Source: Pararhizobium qamdonense
Lineage (GTDB): Bacteria; Pseudomonadota; Alphaproteobacteria; Rhizobiales; Rhizobiaceae
Assembly: GCF_029277445.1 (NCBI RefSeq)
Contig: NZ_CP119567.1
Coordinates: forward strand, 186,001-250,000
Direction of reading: 5' to 3'
Length of the DNA stretch: 64,000 nt
The translations under genes were made by a program, and so were the position numbers. Shown in pieces: positions 8,167 through 17,120 of this stretch. The notes below the pieces were generated by a model. The model was not told where the DNA came from, did no database searches, and saw only the letters and a program-made list of their open reading frames with translations. Every line of letters starts with the position of its first letter. Positions within the stretch are counted from its first letter, which is position 1.

Positions 8167-10470
8167 TTACAAGACGAAGTAACCCTTGTGGAGGGAGATG
8201 GCGTCATCCAGGTGGACGGCGAAATCGGCCTTCCCGTCGCCATTGACATCGCCGTAGACGTACGTGTCGGACGCACTCTTGACGGTGCGCAGCTCCCCGG
8301 CCTTGCCGGTAAAGGCTGCGTTGCCAATGTAGTTGAAGGCCTGATTGCCAGATGCTGCAGTATTGGCATCGATCGCCGACAGGTCGATCCGGTCACCGCC
8401 GGTGCCCGAGAAGTCAAAGATCGTGTCACGCCCGCTGATCGATACGGTCGAATCACCAAGCGCCTTGAAGCTGAACGTATCCGCACCGGCCCCACCGATC
8501 AGGTCATCGGCACCAGCCCCGCCATACAGCACGTCCTTGCCGCCGCCGCCGTTCAGGACGTCGTTGCCGGCACCCCCTTCGAGCAGGTTGCCTTCGGCAT
8601 TGCCATAGAGTTTGTCGGCATAACCGGAGCCCTTCAGGTTCTCGATCGAAACATAGGTGTCACCCTTGGCATCGCCTGTGTTGATGGCGGCATTGGCAAG
8701 GCTGGCAGTTACGCCGGTCTTTGCACCCGCATAGGAAGCCATATCGGTTCCTGCTCCGCCATCCAGTCTGTCACCGCCGGCACCGCCATTCAGGAGGTCG
8801 TTGCCTGCGCCACCGGAAAGCAGATTGGCACCGCTATTGCCATAGAGCTTGTCGGCAAAACTTGATCCACTCAGCCGCTCAACCGACACATAGGTGTCGC
8901 CCTTGGCATCGCCTGTGTTGATGGAAGCGTCGGCAAGGCTGGCTGTTACGCCGGTCTTTGCGCTTGCATAGGAAGCCGTGTCGGTTCCTGCTCCACCATC
9001 CAGTTTGTCAGCGCCCGCACCACCGTCCAGGACATCATTGCCTGCACCGCCCTTGAGCACATCATTGCCACCAAGACCCTTGATGGTGTCGTTGCCACCG
9101 AGGCCGTCGATCTTGTCGGCACCCGCCGTGCCTGTCAGCACGTCATTGCCGTTGGTTGCCTTGCCGGCCACAGGTGTTTCCGGGGTGGTTGGCGTTTCCG
9201 GCGTCGTTGGTGTCTCAGGTGTCGTTGGCGTCTCCGGAGTGGTCGGTGTTTCCGGAGTAGTCGGTGTCTCAGGCGTTACCGGCGGCGTTTCCGGCGAAGC
9301 GCCCAGACCGGTGTTTCCTGAAAGGATCGGCTTGTTGTCATACAGCGAGAAATCGCCCCAATGACCGCCACCGATCTCGTTGTTGGTGATCTTGATCGTG
9401 TTGTTATCGACGGAGCCGCCGCCCTTGCGCCCGTCGATATAGACGGTGTAGCCGCCACCCACGAGACGGTTGTGATCAACGGTGATGTTGCGCAGACCAC
9501 CGAAGGTGTTCTCCAGCATCAAGGCTGCCGTCTGGTCGTGATCGTTGATAATGGTGTTGTGGATAAAGTCGATATCCTGGCCACCATTGACCTGGATGCC
9601 GTCATAATGCGGGTCGGCTTTTCCGTTCCGCAGGTTGTGAATGTAATTGTCCTGGACCGAAGACGGCCCCCAGAGCGTCATGCCATTTTCAACGTCGTGA
9701 ATGTTGTTGCGCAGGAACGTGCCATGGCCGTAGATGCCATTGTCGCTCAAGCCGCGTCCGTCGATTTCACTGTCCTTGAGTGTGAAGCCGGACGCATCCT
9801 CCATGATTCTGAGGACATGCCATTCCGTGTTGGAGATGAGCTTGATGTTGCTCAGCGTGACGTTTTTGGCATCGATGATGATATCGCCGGTGACTTCCAT
9901 ATTGCTGATGACGGCGTTGTCCTCAGTGATATGAAGCGAGCCGTTATACTTCGTCATCGCGACGCCGCCCTTGACGCCGGTATTGGTCGCGTCAGGAAAA
10001 CCTGTCGCTGCTGTCGCTGCTGTCGCTGCTGCGGCACTGTTGCTGGCCGTAGACGTGGCAGCGGCCGTATCGCTGGTTGCTGCACTGATGCTGGCAACTG
10101 ATTTCAAAGCGGGCTGTGAGGCCTCTGTTGCTTCGGTATCGCTTGCCGTGCCGGAATTGGAGGTTCCGCCCAAATCGACTTCAGCAGTCCCGGAATCGCT
10201 TTCTGCTGCCTGTGTGTTGTTGAGGAAATGGAATGAATCGTGGTCAGACGTCCTGCCTTCGTGGCGAACATCGCGCCCACCAAAATCGTCCATCGCTTTG
10301 TGAGCGTGATGTGCAAAGCCGCCTGATTCATTCAGCGTGGCTTTGGAGGCAACGGTTGCCTGTTGAGTGTCACTCGCGTCGTTCAGATCGATGACGCCGA
10401 GAGAATCCCCCTGGATGTCGTTCTCCGTCAAAAACCCACTCGTGGTTGCATTCAATAGTGTTCGTGCCAC
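8167..10470 (-). CDS. Secreted RTX protein with beta-helix domain (paralogue 2)
   Basis: A 767-residue paralogue of the neighbouring RTX protein. Residues 1-155 are an extra low-complexity Ser/Ala/Thr/Asp-rich region. Residues about 157-388 are a right-handed beta-helix that shares motifs with paralogue 1 ([32 protein letters not shown]) but is only moderately similar overall. Residues 392-435 are the PETPTT linker with one unit more. Residues 437-767 (RTX nonapeptides plus M10_C-like end) match paralogue 1 without gaps and with about seven substitutions by eye. I chose the GTG at 10470 because GGAGAAAGG lies about 10 bases upstream; an ATG at 10557 adds 29 basic residues and lacks a good ribosome binding site. 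Export by a type I system encoded elsewhere is inferred. Confidence 0.85.
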   Translation of the reverse strand: MARTLLNATTSGFLTENDIQGDSLGVIDLNDASDTQQATVASKATLNESGGFAHHAHKAMDDFGGRDVRHEGRTSDHDSFHFLNNTQAAESDSGTAEVDLGGTSNSGTASDTEATEASQPALKSVASISAATSDTAAATSTASNSAAAATAATAATGFPDATNTGVKGGVAMTKYNGSLHITEDNAVISNMEVTGDIIIDAKNVTLSNIKLISNTEWHVLRIMEDASGFTLKDSEIDGRGLSDNGIYGHGTFLRNNIHDVENGMTLWGPSSVQDNYIHNLRNGKADPHYDGIQVNGGQDIDFIHNTIINDHDQTAALMLENTFGGLRNITVDHNRLVGGGYTVYIDGRKGGGSVDNNTIKITNNEIGGGHWGDFSLYDNKPILSGNTGLGASPETPPVTPETPTTPETPTTPETPTTPETPTTPETPTTPETPVAGKATNGNDVLTGTAGADKIDGLGGNDTIKGLGGNDVLKGGAGNDVLDGGAGADKLDGGAGTDTASYASAKTGVTASLADASINTGDAKGDTYVSVERLSGSSFADKLYGNSGANLLSGGAGNDLLNGGAGGDRLDGGAGTDMASYAGAKTGVTASLANAAINTGDAKGDTYVSIENLKGSGYADKLYGNAEGNLLEGGAGNDVLNGGGGKDVLYGGAGADDLIGGAGADTFSFKALGDSTVSISGRDTIFDFSGTGGDRIDLSAIDANTAASGNQAFNYIGNAAFTGKAGELRTVKSASDTYVYGDVNGDGKADFAVHLDDAISLHKGYFVL
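9166..9297 (-). repeat. PETPTT linker minisatellite in RTX gene 2
   Basis: Same 18-bp coding repeat as in RTX gene 1 but with five full PETPTT units, one more than its neighbour. Confidence 0.85.
10002..10028 (-). repeat. Short 9-bp tandem repeat in RTX gene 2
   Basis: Three exact copies of CTGTCGCTG on the plus strand, coding for part of the Ala/Thr-rich run before the beta-helix. Likely a slippage-prone spacer. Confidence 0.7.
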
Positions 10471-11056
10471 TGTGCTATCGCCTTTCTCCTCAGCCCTTAA
10501 ACCCCGTTTCAAGATGGTATTACGGGTAAGCTGCCTACCCCTTTTTAGGTAAGGCAAACTTATAACAGCAAGGAGTAATGCAACTTACAAGGAGGTGCAA
10601 TCGGTCAAAAGCGGCTCACTGTAATGAGGCATGACGCCCGATTTCAGTCTTAATATTGCCGCAAAACACTTAAAATTCCGCTTCCGTTTGAAATATTTGG
10701 TGAATTTCCGGCCAATCAAAATTGAATAAATTTCCGATTGTTTTCTAAATTTCCACGCGAAAATACAACCTGCAGTGCCTCGAGGGCGCTGAAAAGACTG
10801 ACAAAATATTAGCGAGAGATCACGTAAAGCCGATTGAGCGCAGGTGGAAGAATGAGGGCTTAACTTTTTTACAAAAATTAATTCTGCGCAACCCTAAGGG
10901 ATTGAAAACCGGTGCATCAACCGGGTTTCCGGCCAAAAACAGCCGCTCAGGCGGGTTGGAAATTCTCAAGGAAGGCGGAAATTTTGCGATTTTCCGGACC
11001 GGTGATTCGATGAGGCGGCCGGGGAAAGCGCTGGAGGGATCGCAATTGCCCGGGGC
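10471..11056. other. AT-rich intergenic region upstream of RTX gene 2
   Basis: About 590 bases, clearly richer in A+T than its surroundings, with no plausible gene. It holds the RTX2 ribosome binding site (about 10481-10492), a GGGTA/TACCC hairpin followed by C and T5 on the plus strand at about 10525-10545, and the 3' flank of the GT2 gene to the right, where a CGGAAA/TTTCCG hairpin lies near 10976-10995. The long A+T-rich leader suggests a regulated promoter for the RTX gene, but no specific site can be named. Confidence 0.45.
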
Positions 11057-11992
11057 TTATAAGCCGAGTGCTGCGCTCAGTGCGGCGCGACGTCCTGAGC
11101 CCACCGCCAGGCGTATCGCTTCGCCTGCCACGATGCCGGATTGGAATACCGCAGAGGCGAATGCCCCGTGATGCCGGCGGTAATATTTGATGCGGTTGGT
11201 GGTCATCAGCGCGGTCAGGAAATCGCTGCTATGGTAATCGCCGCCGATATGCACGGCCTGAGATTCCGGAACATAAAGCACGTCCAGGCCGGCTGCCCGA
11301 ACGCGCTGAAGATAATCGACCTCTTCGCTATAGAGGAAGAAACTGTCATCCCAGTCGCCGATCGCCTCCCGCGCGCTGGCCGTGACCAGCAGGATTGCCC
11401 CGGTCGCCCATTCGATGCGCCCGCCCGCGCGGTAGAGTGAAGAATTGCCGACCATTTCGCCGAGCCCCAGCCGCGAGGAAAGCCTGCCGCCCAGCAGCGC
11501 TTCGGACCAGGCCGTTGCTATCGAGGGTTCACGGCGAATGGATTTGGCAATGGCGCCGTCTTCGCCGCGCACCTGCGGCACGGCCACGCCGACGCAAGCA
11601 CTGTTCAAGCCCGCATACAGGCGGCGTATGGATCCCGGTTCCAGGCGAATATCGGGATTGAGGACCAGCAGATCCGATGAACGGCCGATCGTCGCTGTCG
11701 CAGCATTGATCCCGGCGGAATAGCCCCCATTGCGGCCGGTCGCGATCACTCTTGCGCCAATGGGATGAGCACGCGCCAGATCGACGGATTGGTCATGGCT
11801 GTCGTTGTCGACGACGATCACCTCATATTCTTCGATGCCTTCAAGGCCCGCACGCAGGGAATCGAGCAAGCCTGGCAGAACGTCAGCGCTGTTATAGGCA
11901 ACGGTTACGACCGAAAGTTTGCGGACATTTGTGCCGCCTGGTGCAACACGGTCGCCCTCCAGTAGCTCTCTTTGTTGTGTCGAAGCATCCAT
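11057..11992 (-). CDS. Glycosyltransferase family 2 (rhamnosyltransferase-like)
   Basis: A 311-residue GT-A fold enzyme. Residues about 25-35 are SVVTVAYNSADV, followed by YEVIVVDNDSHDQSV and RNGGYSAGINAA. LLVLNPDIRLEPGSI holds the DxD-like nucleotide-sugar/metal motif (NPD form typical of WbbL-like rhamnosyltransferases). GWATGAILLVTASAREAIG-type and FFLYSEEVDYLQRVRAAG segments provide the acceptor and catalytic region (EEVD). The ATG at 11992 has no strong ribosome binding site, and a start nearer residue 20 is possible. It probably adds one sugar to the lipid-linked repeat unit of the local polysaccharide. The sugar is not certain: NPD and SEEVDY are common in dTDP-rhamnose users, but no rml genes are here. 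Confidence 0.85.
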   Translation of the reverse strand: MDASTQQRELLEGDRVAPGGTNVRKLSVVTVAYNSADVLPGLLDSLRAGLEGIEEYEVIVVDNDSHDQSVDLARAHPIGARVIATGRNGGYSAGINAATATIGRSSDLLVLNPDIRLEPGSIRRLYAGLNSACVGVAVPQVRGEDGAIAKSIRREPSIATAWSEALLGGRLSSRLGLGEMVGNSSLYRAGGRIEWATGAILLVTASAREAIGDWDDSFFLYSEEVDYLQRVRAAGLDVLYVPESQAVHIGGDYHSSDFLTALMTTNRIKYYRRHHGAFASAVFQSGIVAGEAIRLAVGSGRRAALSAALGL

Positions 11993-12345
11993 GTCGCGGC
12001 CCCATCTCCGGCGAGCCCCTCAAGCGGGAGCTCTGCAATTTCTATGGGAAAAGCACGGGCGCGCAAACACTGCAGAGAGAGGTAGAGGGTAAGTCCGGCT
12101 GCGCTCCTCCGCTTATCCCAAAGCCGAATGAAGACCCGCAGGGGTAATACTATCGATGCATATTTATACCTTTGCCGGCATGCCGATGGCCACTGTTTAA
12201 GTCTTTGAGTGCGCTGGCATATCTGTGGGGATTTTCTAGCATGGGGCAGCAGTCGACGACTTTCATTCAAAATCTTCCGCGACGCTTTTGCGCCGATTTG
12301 ATCAACCGCCCTTTTCGTTGAGACGGCAAGTTATCAGGAGCTTTC
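11993..12345. other. Intergenic region between divergent GT2 and helical-repeat genes
   Basis: About 350 bases without a plausible gene. Promoters for both directions are expected. A good ribosome binding site (CAGGAGC) lies just before the ATG at 12346. No strong palindrome was found. Confidence 0.45.
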
Positions 12346-13635
12346 ATGCCGATTAATTTTCCGCATTCCCTGCCATCAAGAGCGAAAAGCCCATCTTTGG
12401 ACAGCGGCGCACAGCGTCCGCCGGCGCATGATCAAGCGGGTCCAGACACACTGGACCGCCTGGAGGCCCTTGAATCCGTGTCGCATAAAACAAGAACGCA
12501 GGCTGGCCGCTTCTTGAATATTGCAAAGCGAGGCCTGCCGCGCATGCACCGCAAAGGGGCTTTCGGCCACACATTGCGCGCGGTCAAGATAAACTCGGAT
12601 TGGACGGAGCGCCTTGAGGGAGACAGCCTTCGTTACACCGCCATCGCGGCGCTTGGGCTCTCCTACATTGATCGAGGCACACAACAACTGATCTTAAACG
12701 GCGACACCGCGTTCGATCTTGCCCATGCCTGTGCGGTTCGTGCCACGACATCGGCAGATATGGGCGCCATCGCGCTTGCCGCCTGGGCCGCTGCAGAGGC
12801 CGGGCGGTTCCATTCCGTGGCGCTGTTTCGCCAGCTTGTTCAGGTACTCTCTTCCGATACGCCGATCGCGACGGTCGACTGTGCCTGGGCCTTGAGCGCC
12901 GCATTAGCCGCGCGGCAATTCGGTGATACGCAGGATGTTGTCTCCCTGGCGACCAAGCGGCTGATGTCGGGACGCTCCGCGTCAGGCCTGTTCCCACATA
13001 TGCTGCCTGCCTCCGCCAGCGGGCGTTTCCGCGCCCATATCGGCTGCTTTGCCGATCAGGTCTATCCGATACAGGCACTCGCCCGCCTCTATACGGCACG
13101 ATCGGATGTCGAAGCATTATCCGCGGCGGAAGCCTGTGCCGAACGGATTTGCGCTTTGCAGGGTCCGGCCGGCCAATGGTGGTGGCATTACGATACCCGC
13201 AACGGCGGCGTGGTCGAGGGATATCCGGTCTATAGTGTGCACCAGCACGCAATGGCGCCCATGGCATTGCTCGACCTTCGCGAAGCCGGCGGCACCGACC
13301 ATTCGCAGGCGATCATCAAGGGCATGCGCTGGCTCGACGAACATCCCGAGGTGTCCATGCCGCTTGTGGCATCGGAAAAAGGTGTGATCTGGCGCAAGGT
13401 GGCGCGCCGCGAACCGCGCAAGGTGGTCAGGGCCCTGTCCGCCGTGACGACGTCGCTTCTGCGGGGATGGCATGTTCCAGGCCTCGATATGCTCTTCCCG
13501 CCTGTGCGCATCGACTATGAATGCCGGCCCTATGAGCTTGGGTGGCTTTTATATGCATGGCTTGCCGGCGGCGTGGTCGCAAGGCTTTCGCCGGGGCTGA
13601 CCGCAGACCGGCCCGCAATTCTCAAGGAGATTTGA
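12346..13635 (+). CDS. Alpha-helical repeat (toroid-like) protein of the polysaccharide locus
   Basis: A 429-residue soluble protein without signal or membrane segments. It consists of repeated helix pairs with Ala-rich faces and conserved aromatic/acid motifs: TSADMGAIALAAWAAAEAG, CFADQVYPIQALARLY, GQWWWHYDTRNGGVVEGYPVYSVHQHAMAPMAL and YECRPYELGWLLYAW. This pattern recalls (alpha/alpha) toroid folds such as squalene cyclase/prenyltransferase repeats or six-hairpin glycosidases, but no catalytic signature is certain. The stop abuts the wecG-like start (1-base gap), so it is cotranscribed with the WecG-type transferase and wecC. A role in glycan assembly or modification is inferred from position only. 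Confidence 0.6.
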   Translation: MPINFPHSLPSRAKSPSLDSGAQRPPAHDQAGPDTLDRLEALESVSHKTRTQAGRFLNIAKRGLPRMHRKGAFGHTLRAVKINSDWTERLEGDSLRYTAIAALGLSYIDRGTQQLILNGDTAFDLAHACAVRATTSADMGAIALAAWAAAEAGRFHSVALFRQLVQVLSSDTPIATVDCAWALSAALAARQFGDTQDVVSLATKRLMSGRSASGLFPHMLPASASGRFRAHIGCFADQVYPIQALARLYTARSDVEALSAAEACAERICALQGPAGQWWWHYDTRNGGVVEGYPVYSVHQHAMAPMALLDLREAGGTDHSQAIIKGMRWLDEHPEVSMPLVASEKGVIWRKVARREPRKVVRALSAVTTSLLRGWHVPGLDMLFPPVRIDYECRPYELGWLLYAWLAGGVVARLSPGLTADRPAILKEI

Positions 13636-13636
13636 T

Positions 13637-14467
13637 ATGCAAAGGCAACGCCAGCTCCTGTTTGGCATGTATATGGACGCCATGCGCATGGATGACGTCA
13701 TCGAACGATGCCGGGCAGCCCTTTCGACGCGCCGGCCGATCCTTCTGGGCGTGCTCAATGCCGCAAAAATCGTCGAGCTACACAGGCACAAGGTTCTGCG
13801 CGAATCCCTGTTGGAATGCGATCTCTTGCTGGCCGATGGACAATCCGTCGTGTGGGCGAGCAAATTGCTCGGCAAGCCATTGCCGGAGCGCGTGGCCGGT
13901 ATCGATATCTTCACGCGCCTCCTCTTCCTTGCGCATCGCGACGACCGGTCGATAGCGCTTCTGGGTGCCAAACCTGAAGTGCTGAAAGAAATGCGCCGTG
14001 TCATTGCCGAGCGTTTTCCCGGTTTGAAGATCGCCTATAGCCATCACGGATATTACGAGGCTGCGGAAGCAGGCCAGATTGCGGCCGATATCAAAGCTTC
14101 CGGCGCCGACATGCTTTTTTTGGGAATGACCTCGCCGAAGAAAGAGATATTTCTCGGATCCTATGGTTCGTCGCTGAACGTGCCCGTCCTGCACGGTGTC
14201 GGCGGCTCTTTCGATATCATTGCCGGGCTTACAAAACGCGCGCCGCCCGCCTGGCAGAAGGCTGGTATGGAGTGGGCCTACCGATTGCTGCAGGAGCCGC
14301 GCCGCCTTTGGTGGCGTTACCTGAAAACCAACACCAGCTTCGTTCAACTCACCGCCCGCGAAATGCTTCATCCGGCGCGCGCATTCCGGTTCGTTGCGAA
14401 CCGCAATGTGGCGCCGGTGAGATCCAGAATTCCAGATGCGCAACTTCGGAGCATTGCTGATGAGTGA
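13637..14467 (+). CDS. WecG/TagA/CpsF-family glycosyltransferase (GT26)
   Basis: A 276-residue GT26 enzyme. The family pattern is visible: GVLNAAKIVELHR, CDLLLADGQSVVWASKLLGKPLPERVAGIDI, SIALLGAKPEVL, then GADMLFLGMTSPKKEIFL, VLHGVGGSFDIIAGLTKRAPPAWQKAGMEWAYRLLQEPRRLWWRY. In enteric bacteria WecG moves ManNAcA from UDP-ManNAcA to lipid-linked GlcNAc; TagA relatives move ManNAc. Because wecC overlaps its end by 8 bases and wecB lies upstream in the locus, ManNAcA transfer is the best guess. Membrane association through the C-terminal basic/aromatic helix is typical of the family. Family is firm; donor is inferred. Confidence 0.85.
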   Translation: MQRQRQLLFGMYMDAMRMDDVIERCRAALSTRRPILLGVLNAAKIVELHRHKVLRESLLECDLLLADGQSVVWASKLLGKPLPERVAGIDIFTRLLFLAHRDDRSIALLGAKPEVLKEMRRVIAERFPGLKIAYSHHGYYEAAEAGQIAADIKASGADMLFLGMTSPKKEIFLGSYGSSLNVPVLHGVGGSFDIIAGLTKRAPPAWQKAGMEWAYRLLQEPRRLWWRYLKTNTSFVQLTAREMLHPARAFRFVANRNVAPVRSRIPDAQLRSIADE

Positions 14468-15716
14468 AGTGTTTAAGGGCAGACTTGCCATTCTGGGCAT
14501 GGGCTATATCGGCTTGCCCACCGCCGTGGTGATTGCGACGCGCGGCGTCGATGTGATCGGTGTCGATATCAATCCGGCGACCGTTGCTGCCTTGTCGCGC
14601 GGGGAGGTGCCCTTCGTCGAGCCGGATCTGGCCGTGGCCGTCAGCGGTGCTGTTGCTATGGGGCGGCTGACCGCGACAACCGAAACCCCGGAAGCGGACG
14701 CATTCATCATCGCCGTGCCGACACCCTTCAACGAGGACCGGACCGCTGATCTGTCCTATGTGAAGACGGCTGCCGAGCAGATTGCTCCGATGCTGAAGTC
14801 GGGCAACATCGTGGTGCTTGAATCGACGTCGCCACCGGGAACCACGCAAAAGATCGGCGATTGGATCGGAGCGCTGCGTCCGGATCTGCGAATGCCGCGC
14901 GATGGCGAAACCGGTGCCGACATCTTTATTGCCCATTGCCCGGAGCGCGTTCTTCCCGGCCGCATCATGATCGAGATGATCACCAACGACCGCGTCGTCG
15001 GTGGTCTGACGCCGAGATGCGCGGAAAAGGCGGCGTCGATTTATCGCCTGTTCGCCCAGGGCGAGATTCTGCTGACCGACGCTGCCAGCGCGGAAATGGC
15101 AAAGCTCGTCGAAAACGCCTATCGCGACGTCAATATCGCTTTTGCCAATGAAATCTCGCTGATCAGCGAAAGTCTGCATATCGATGTCTGGGAAGTCATC
15201 CGTCTCGCCAACAGGCATCCGCGCGTCAATATTCTAAGCCCCGGACCGGGCGTCGGCGGGCATTGCATCCCGGTCGATCCCTGGTTCATCGTCTCTGCGG
15301 CACCGACACTGTCGCGGTTGATCCGCATAGCCCGTGAGGTCAACGATCACCGGCCGCATCACGTCGCCGGACAGGTCGTGGAAAAGGCGAAACGGTTCCG
15401 TGCGCCGACCGTTGCGTGCCTTGGTCTGACCTTCAAAGCCAATGTCGATGATGTGCGCGAAAGTCCGGCAATCGAGGTCGTCGGCCTGATCGCCGCATCA
15501 TTGCCAGATGTCGATATCCTTGTGGCGGATCCCTATGTGAGCGTCATGCCGCCGCTTCTGGCGAAGTATGACAATCTTCGCCTGGAGGGCGCGTATCAGG
15601 CGGTGGAGCGCGCCGATATCGTGGTGCTTCTCGTTGAGCATGAACCTTTCAAGGCCATGCGGCATACACGCCTGACAGGCAAGGTAATCTATGATACGCG
15701 TGGTGCCTGGCACTGA
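14460..15716 (+). CDS. wecC: UDP-N-acetyl-D-mannosamine dehydrogenase
   Basis: A 418-residue NAD-dependent enzyme that oxidises UDP-ManNAc to UDP-ManNAcA in two steps. Residues about 8-18 hold the NAD motif GMGYIGLP. VPTPFNEDRTADLSYV and ESTSPPGTT follow. The middle domain has the AKLVENAYRDVNIAFANE helix with the catalytic Lys, and GVGGHCIPVDPWF carries the catalytic Cys. The C-terminal UDP-binding domain contains LGLTFKANVDDVRESPA. PVDPWF and the ENAYRDVNIA form favour WecC over UDP-glucose dehydrogenase. The ATG at 14460 overlaps the previous stop and has CGGAG 9 bases upstream; an earlier ATG at 14436 would add 8 residues inside the upstream gene. Confidence 0.92.
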   Translation: MSEVFKGRLAILGMGYIGLPTAVVIATRGVDVIGVDINPATVAALSRGEVPFVEPDLAVAVSGAVAMGRLTATTETPEADAFIIAVPTPFNEDRTADLSYVKTAAEQIAPMLKSGNIVVLESTSPPGTTQKIGDWIGALRPDLRMPRDGETGADIFIAHCPERVLPGRIMIEMITNDRVVGGLTPRCAEKAASIYRLFAQGEILLTDAASAEMAKLVENAYRDVNIAFANEISLISESLHIDVWEVIRLANRHPRVNILSPGPGVGGHCIPVDPWFIVSAAPTLSRLIRIAREVNDHRPHHVAGQVVEKAKRFRAPTVACLGLTFKANVDDVRESPAIEVVGLIAASLPDVDILVADPYVSVMPPLLAKYDNLRLEGAYQAVERADIVVLLVEHEPFKAMRHTRLTGKVIYDTRGAWH

Positions 15717-15773
15717 TACAGCCGGTGCCGAGCCGATAAAAGGCTTTCTGCGAAGACGACGGGGCCGGGCAGA

Positions 15774-16994
15774 ATGAACTTCGAGCGCGTGGCGGATTTC
15801 GATATCGTTGTGATCGGGGGTGGCATTGTCGGGCTATCGACAGCCATGCAACTGTCACAGCGGTTTCCCGGCCTTACCGTCGCCGTCCTGGAAAAGGAGC
15901 AGATGCTTGCCAGTCATCAGACCGGACGCAACAGCGGTGTCATCCATGCCGGGGTTTATTATGAACCCGGCAGCCTGAAGGCAACCTTCTGCCGTGAGGG
16001 CAGTGCGGCGACGATGCAGTTTTGCAAGGACTACGGCATCCGCTTTGAGCAGCGTGGCAAACTGCTGGTCGCGACGCGCCCGGAAGAATTGCCGCGCATG
16101 GAAAAGCTGCATGAGCGTGCCGTTTCCAATGGATTAGAAGTACACCGGGTCAGCAAGGCGGAACTGTCCGAGCGCGAGCCGCATATTGCCGGTCTTGCCG
16201 CGCTGTTCATTCCGGCGTCCGGCATTGTCGATTACGGTGAAGTGACGCGGTGCATGGGCGCGCTGCTGATCGAAGCCGGCGGCACCATCATGACCGATGT
16301 CGAAGTTACCCGCATTGATGAGCAGGCTGACGGCGTCGAGATCACCCTCGATACGGGTATGCTGCTTAGTGCCCGCCATGTCATCGTCTGCGCTGGCGTC
16401 AATGCCGACCGTCTCGCGCGCATGTGCGGGCTTGCCAAGGATATCGCGATCATTCCCTTCCGCGGCGAGTATTTCCGTCTCGGGGCGGATAAGAACCGCA
16501 TCGTCGAACATCTCATCTATCCCATCCCGGAACCGTCTTTGCCATTCCTCGGCGTGCATCTGACGCCGATGATCGGCGGCTTCGTGACGGTTGGCCCCAA
16601 CGCCGTGCTGGCCTTTGCGCGCAACGGATACAGTTTTGGCAGGATCGACCCCAAGGATATCTGGGAGATGATCCGCTTTCCGGGGTTCCGCCACGTCATG
16701 ACAAACAACATGCGCTATGGCCTGGGCGAAATGGCCAACTCCCTCAGCCGCCGCCGCTATCTGGCGCTCTGCCAGCGCTATTGCCCGGAATTGGAACTGG
16801 CCGATCTGCAGCCGCATCCCGCCGGTATCCGCGCTCAGGCAGTCAGCCGCGACGGCCGTCTCCTGCATGATTTCCTGATCGAACGCACGGCGCGCACGGT
16901 GCATGTGCTCAACGCCCCTTCGCCCGCAGCCACGTCGGCCCTGCCGATCGGCAAGCATATCGCTGATATCGCCGAGACACATTTCGCCCGGTAG
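15774..16994 (+). CDS. lhgO: L-2-hydroxyglutarate oxidase
   Basis: A 406-residue FAD enzyme of the DAO family. Residues about 10-40 hold the dinucleotide fold (VVIGGGIVGLSTAMQL ... VLEKE). HQTGRNSGVIHAGVYYEPGSLKA is the LhgO/L2HGDH signature, and the C-terminus has GIRAQAVSRDGRLLHDFLIE followed by LNAPSPAATSALPIGKHIA. It converts L-2-hydroxyglutarate to 2-oxoglutarate, passing electrons to the membrane quinone pool. It follows wecC by 57 bases in the same direction. Why it sits in a glycan locus is unclear; it may merely be a neighbour. It converges with hmrR. Confidence 0.88.
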   Translation: MNFERVADFDIVVIGGGIVGLSTAMQLSQRFPGLTVAVLEKEQMLASHQTGRNSGVIHAGVYYEPGSLKATFCREGSAATMQFCKDYGIRFEQRGKLLVATRPEELPRMEKLHERAVSNGLEVHRVSKAELSEREPHIAGLAALFIPASGIVDYGEVTRCMGALLIEAGGTIMTDVEVTRIDEQADGVEITLDTGMLLSARHVIVCAGVNADRLARMCGLAKDIAIIPFRGEYFRLGADKNRIVEHLIYPIPEPSLPFLGVHLTPMIGGFVTVGPNAVLAFARNGYSFGRIDPKDIWEMIRFPGFRHVMTNNMRYGLGEMANSLSRRRYLALCQRYCPELELADLQPHPAGIRAQAVSRDGRLLHDFLIERTARTVHVLNAPSPAATSALPIGKHIADIAETHFAR

Positions 16995-17120
16995 TTTTCC
17001 AAGCAAATGGGGCGGGCGGGTTTTTCGGCACTCATCGCATCGATGGCGATGATTCCCAATAAAGCGCGAGAGAGCTGTGATTGCTATTAAGACGGCATGG
17101 TAAAACTACCGCGTTCTCGC

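Noticed and set aside
7018-9297. Regular short repeats that might suggest a CRISPR array
   Set aside because: The units are 18 bp, in frame, without spacers, and code for PETPTT linkers.
10525-10545. GGGTA/TACCC hairpin with T-run on the plus strand as a terminator
   Set aside because: No plus-strand gene lies upstream for it to end; it is more likely a chance or regulatory palindrome in the RTX2 leader.
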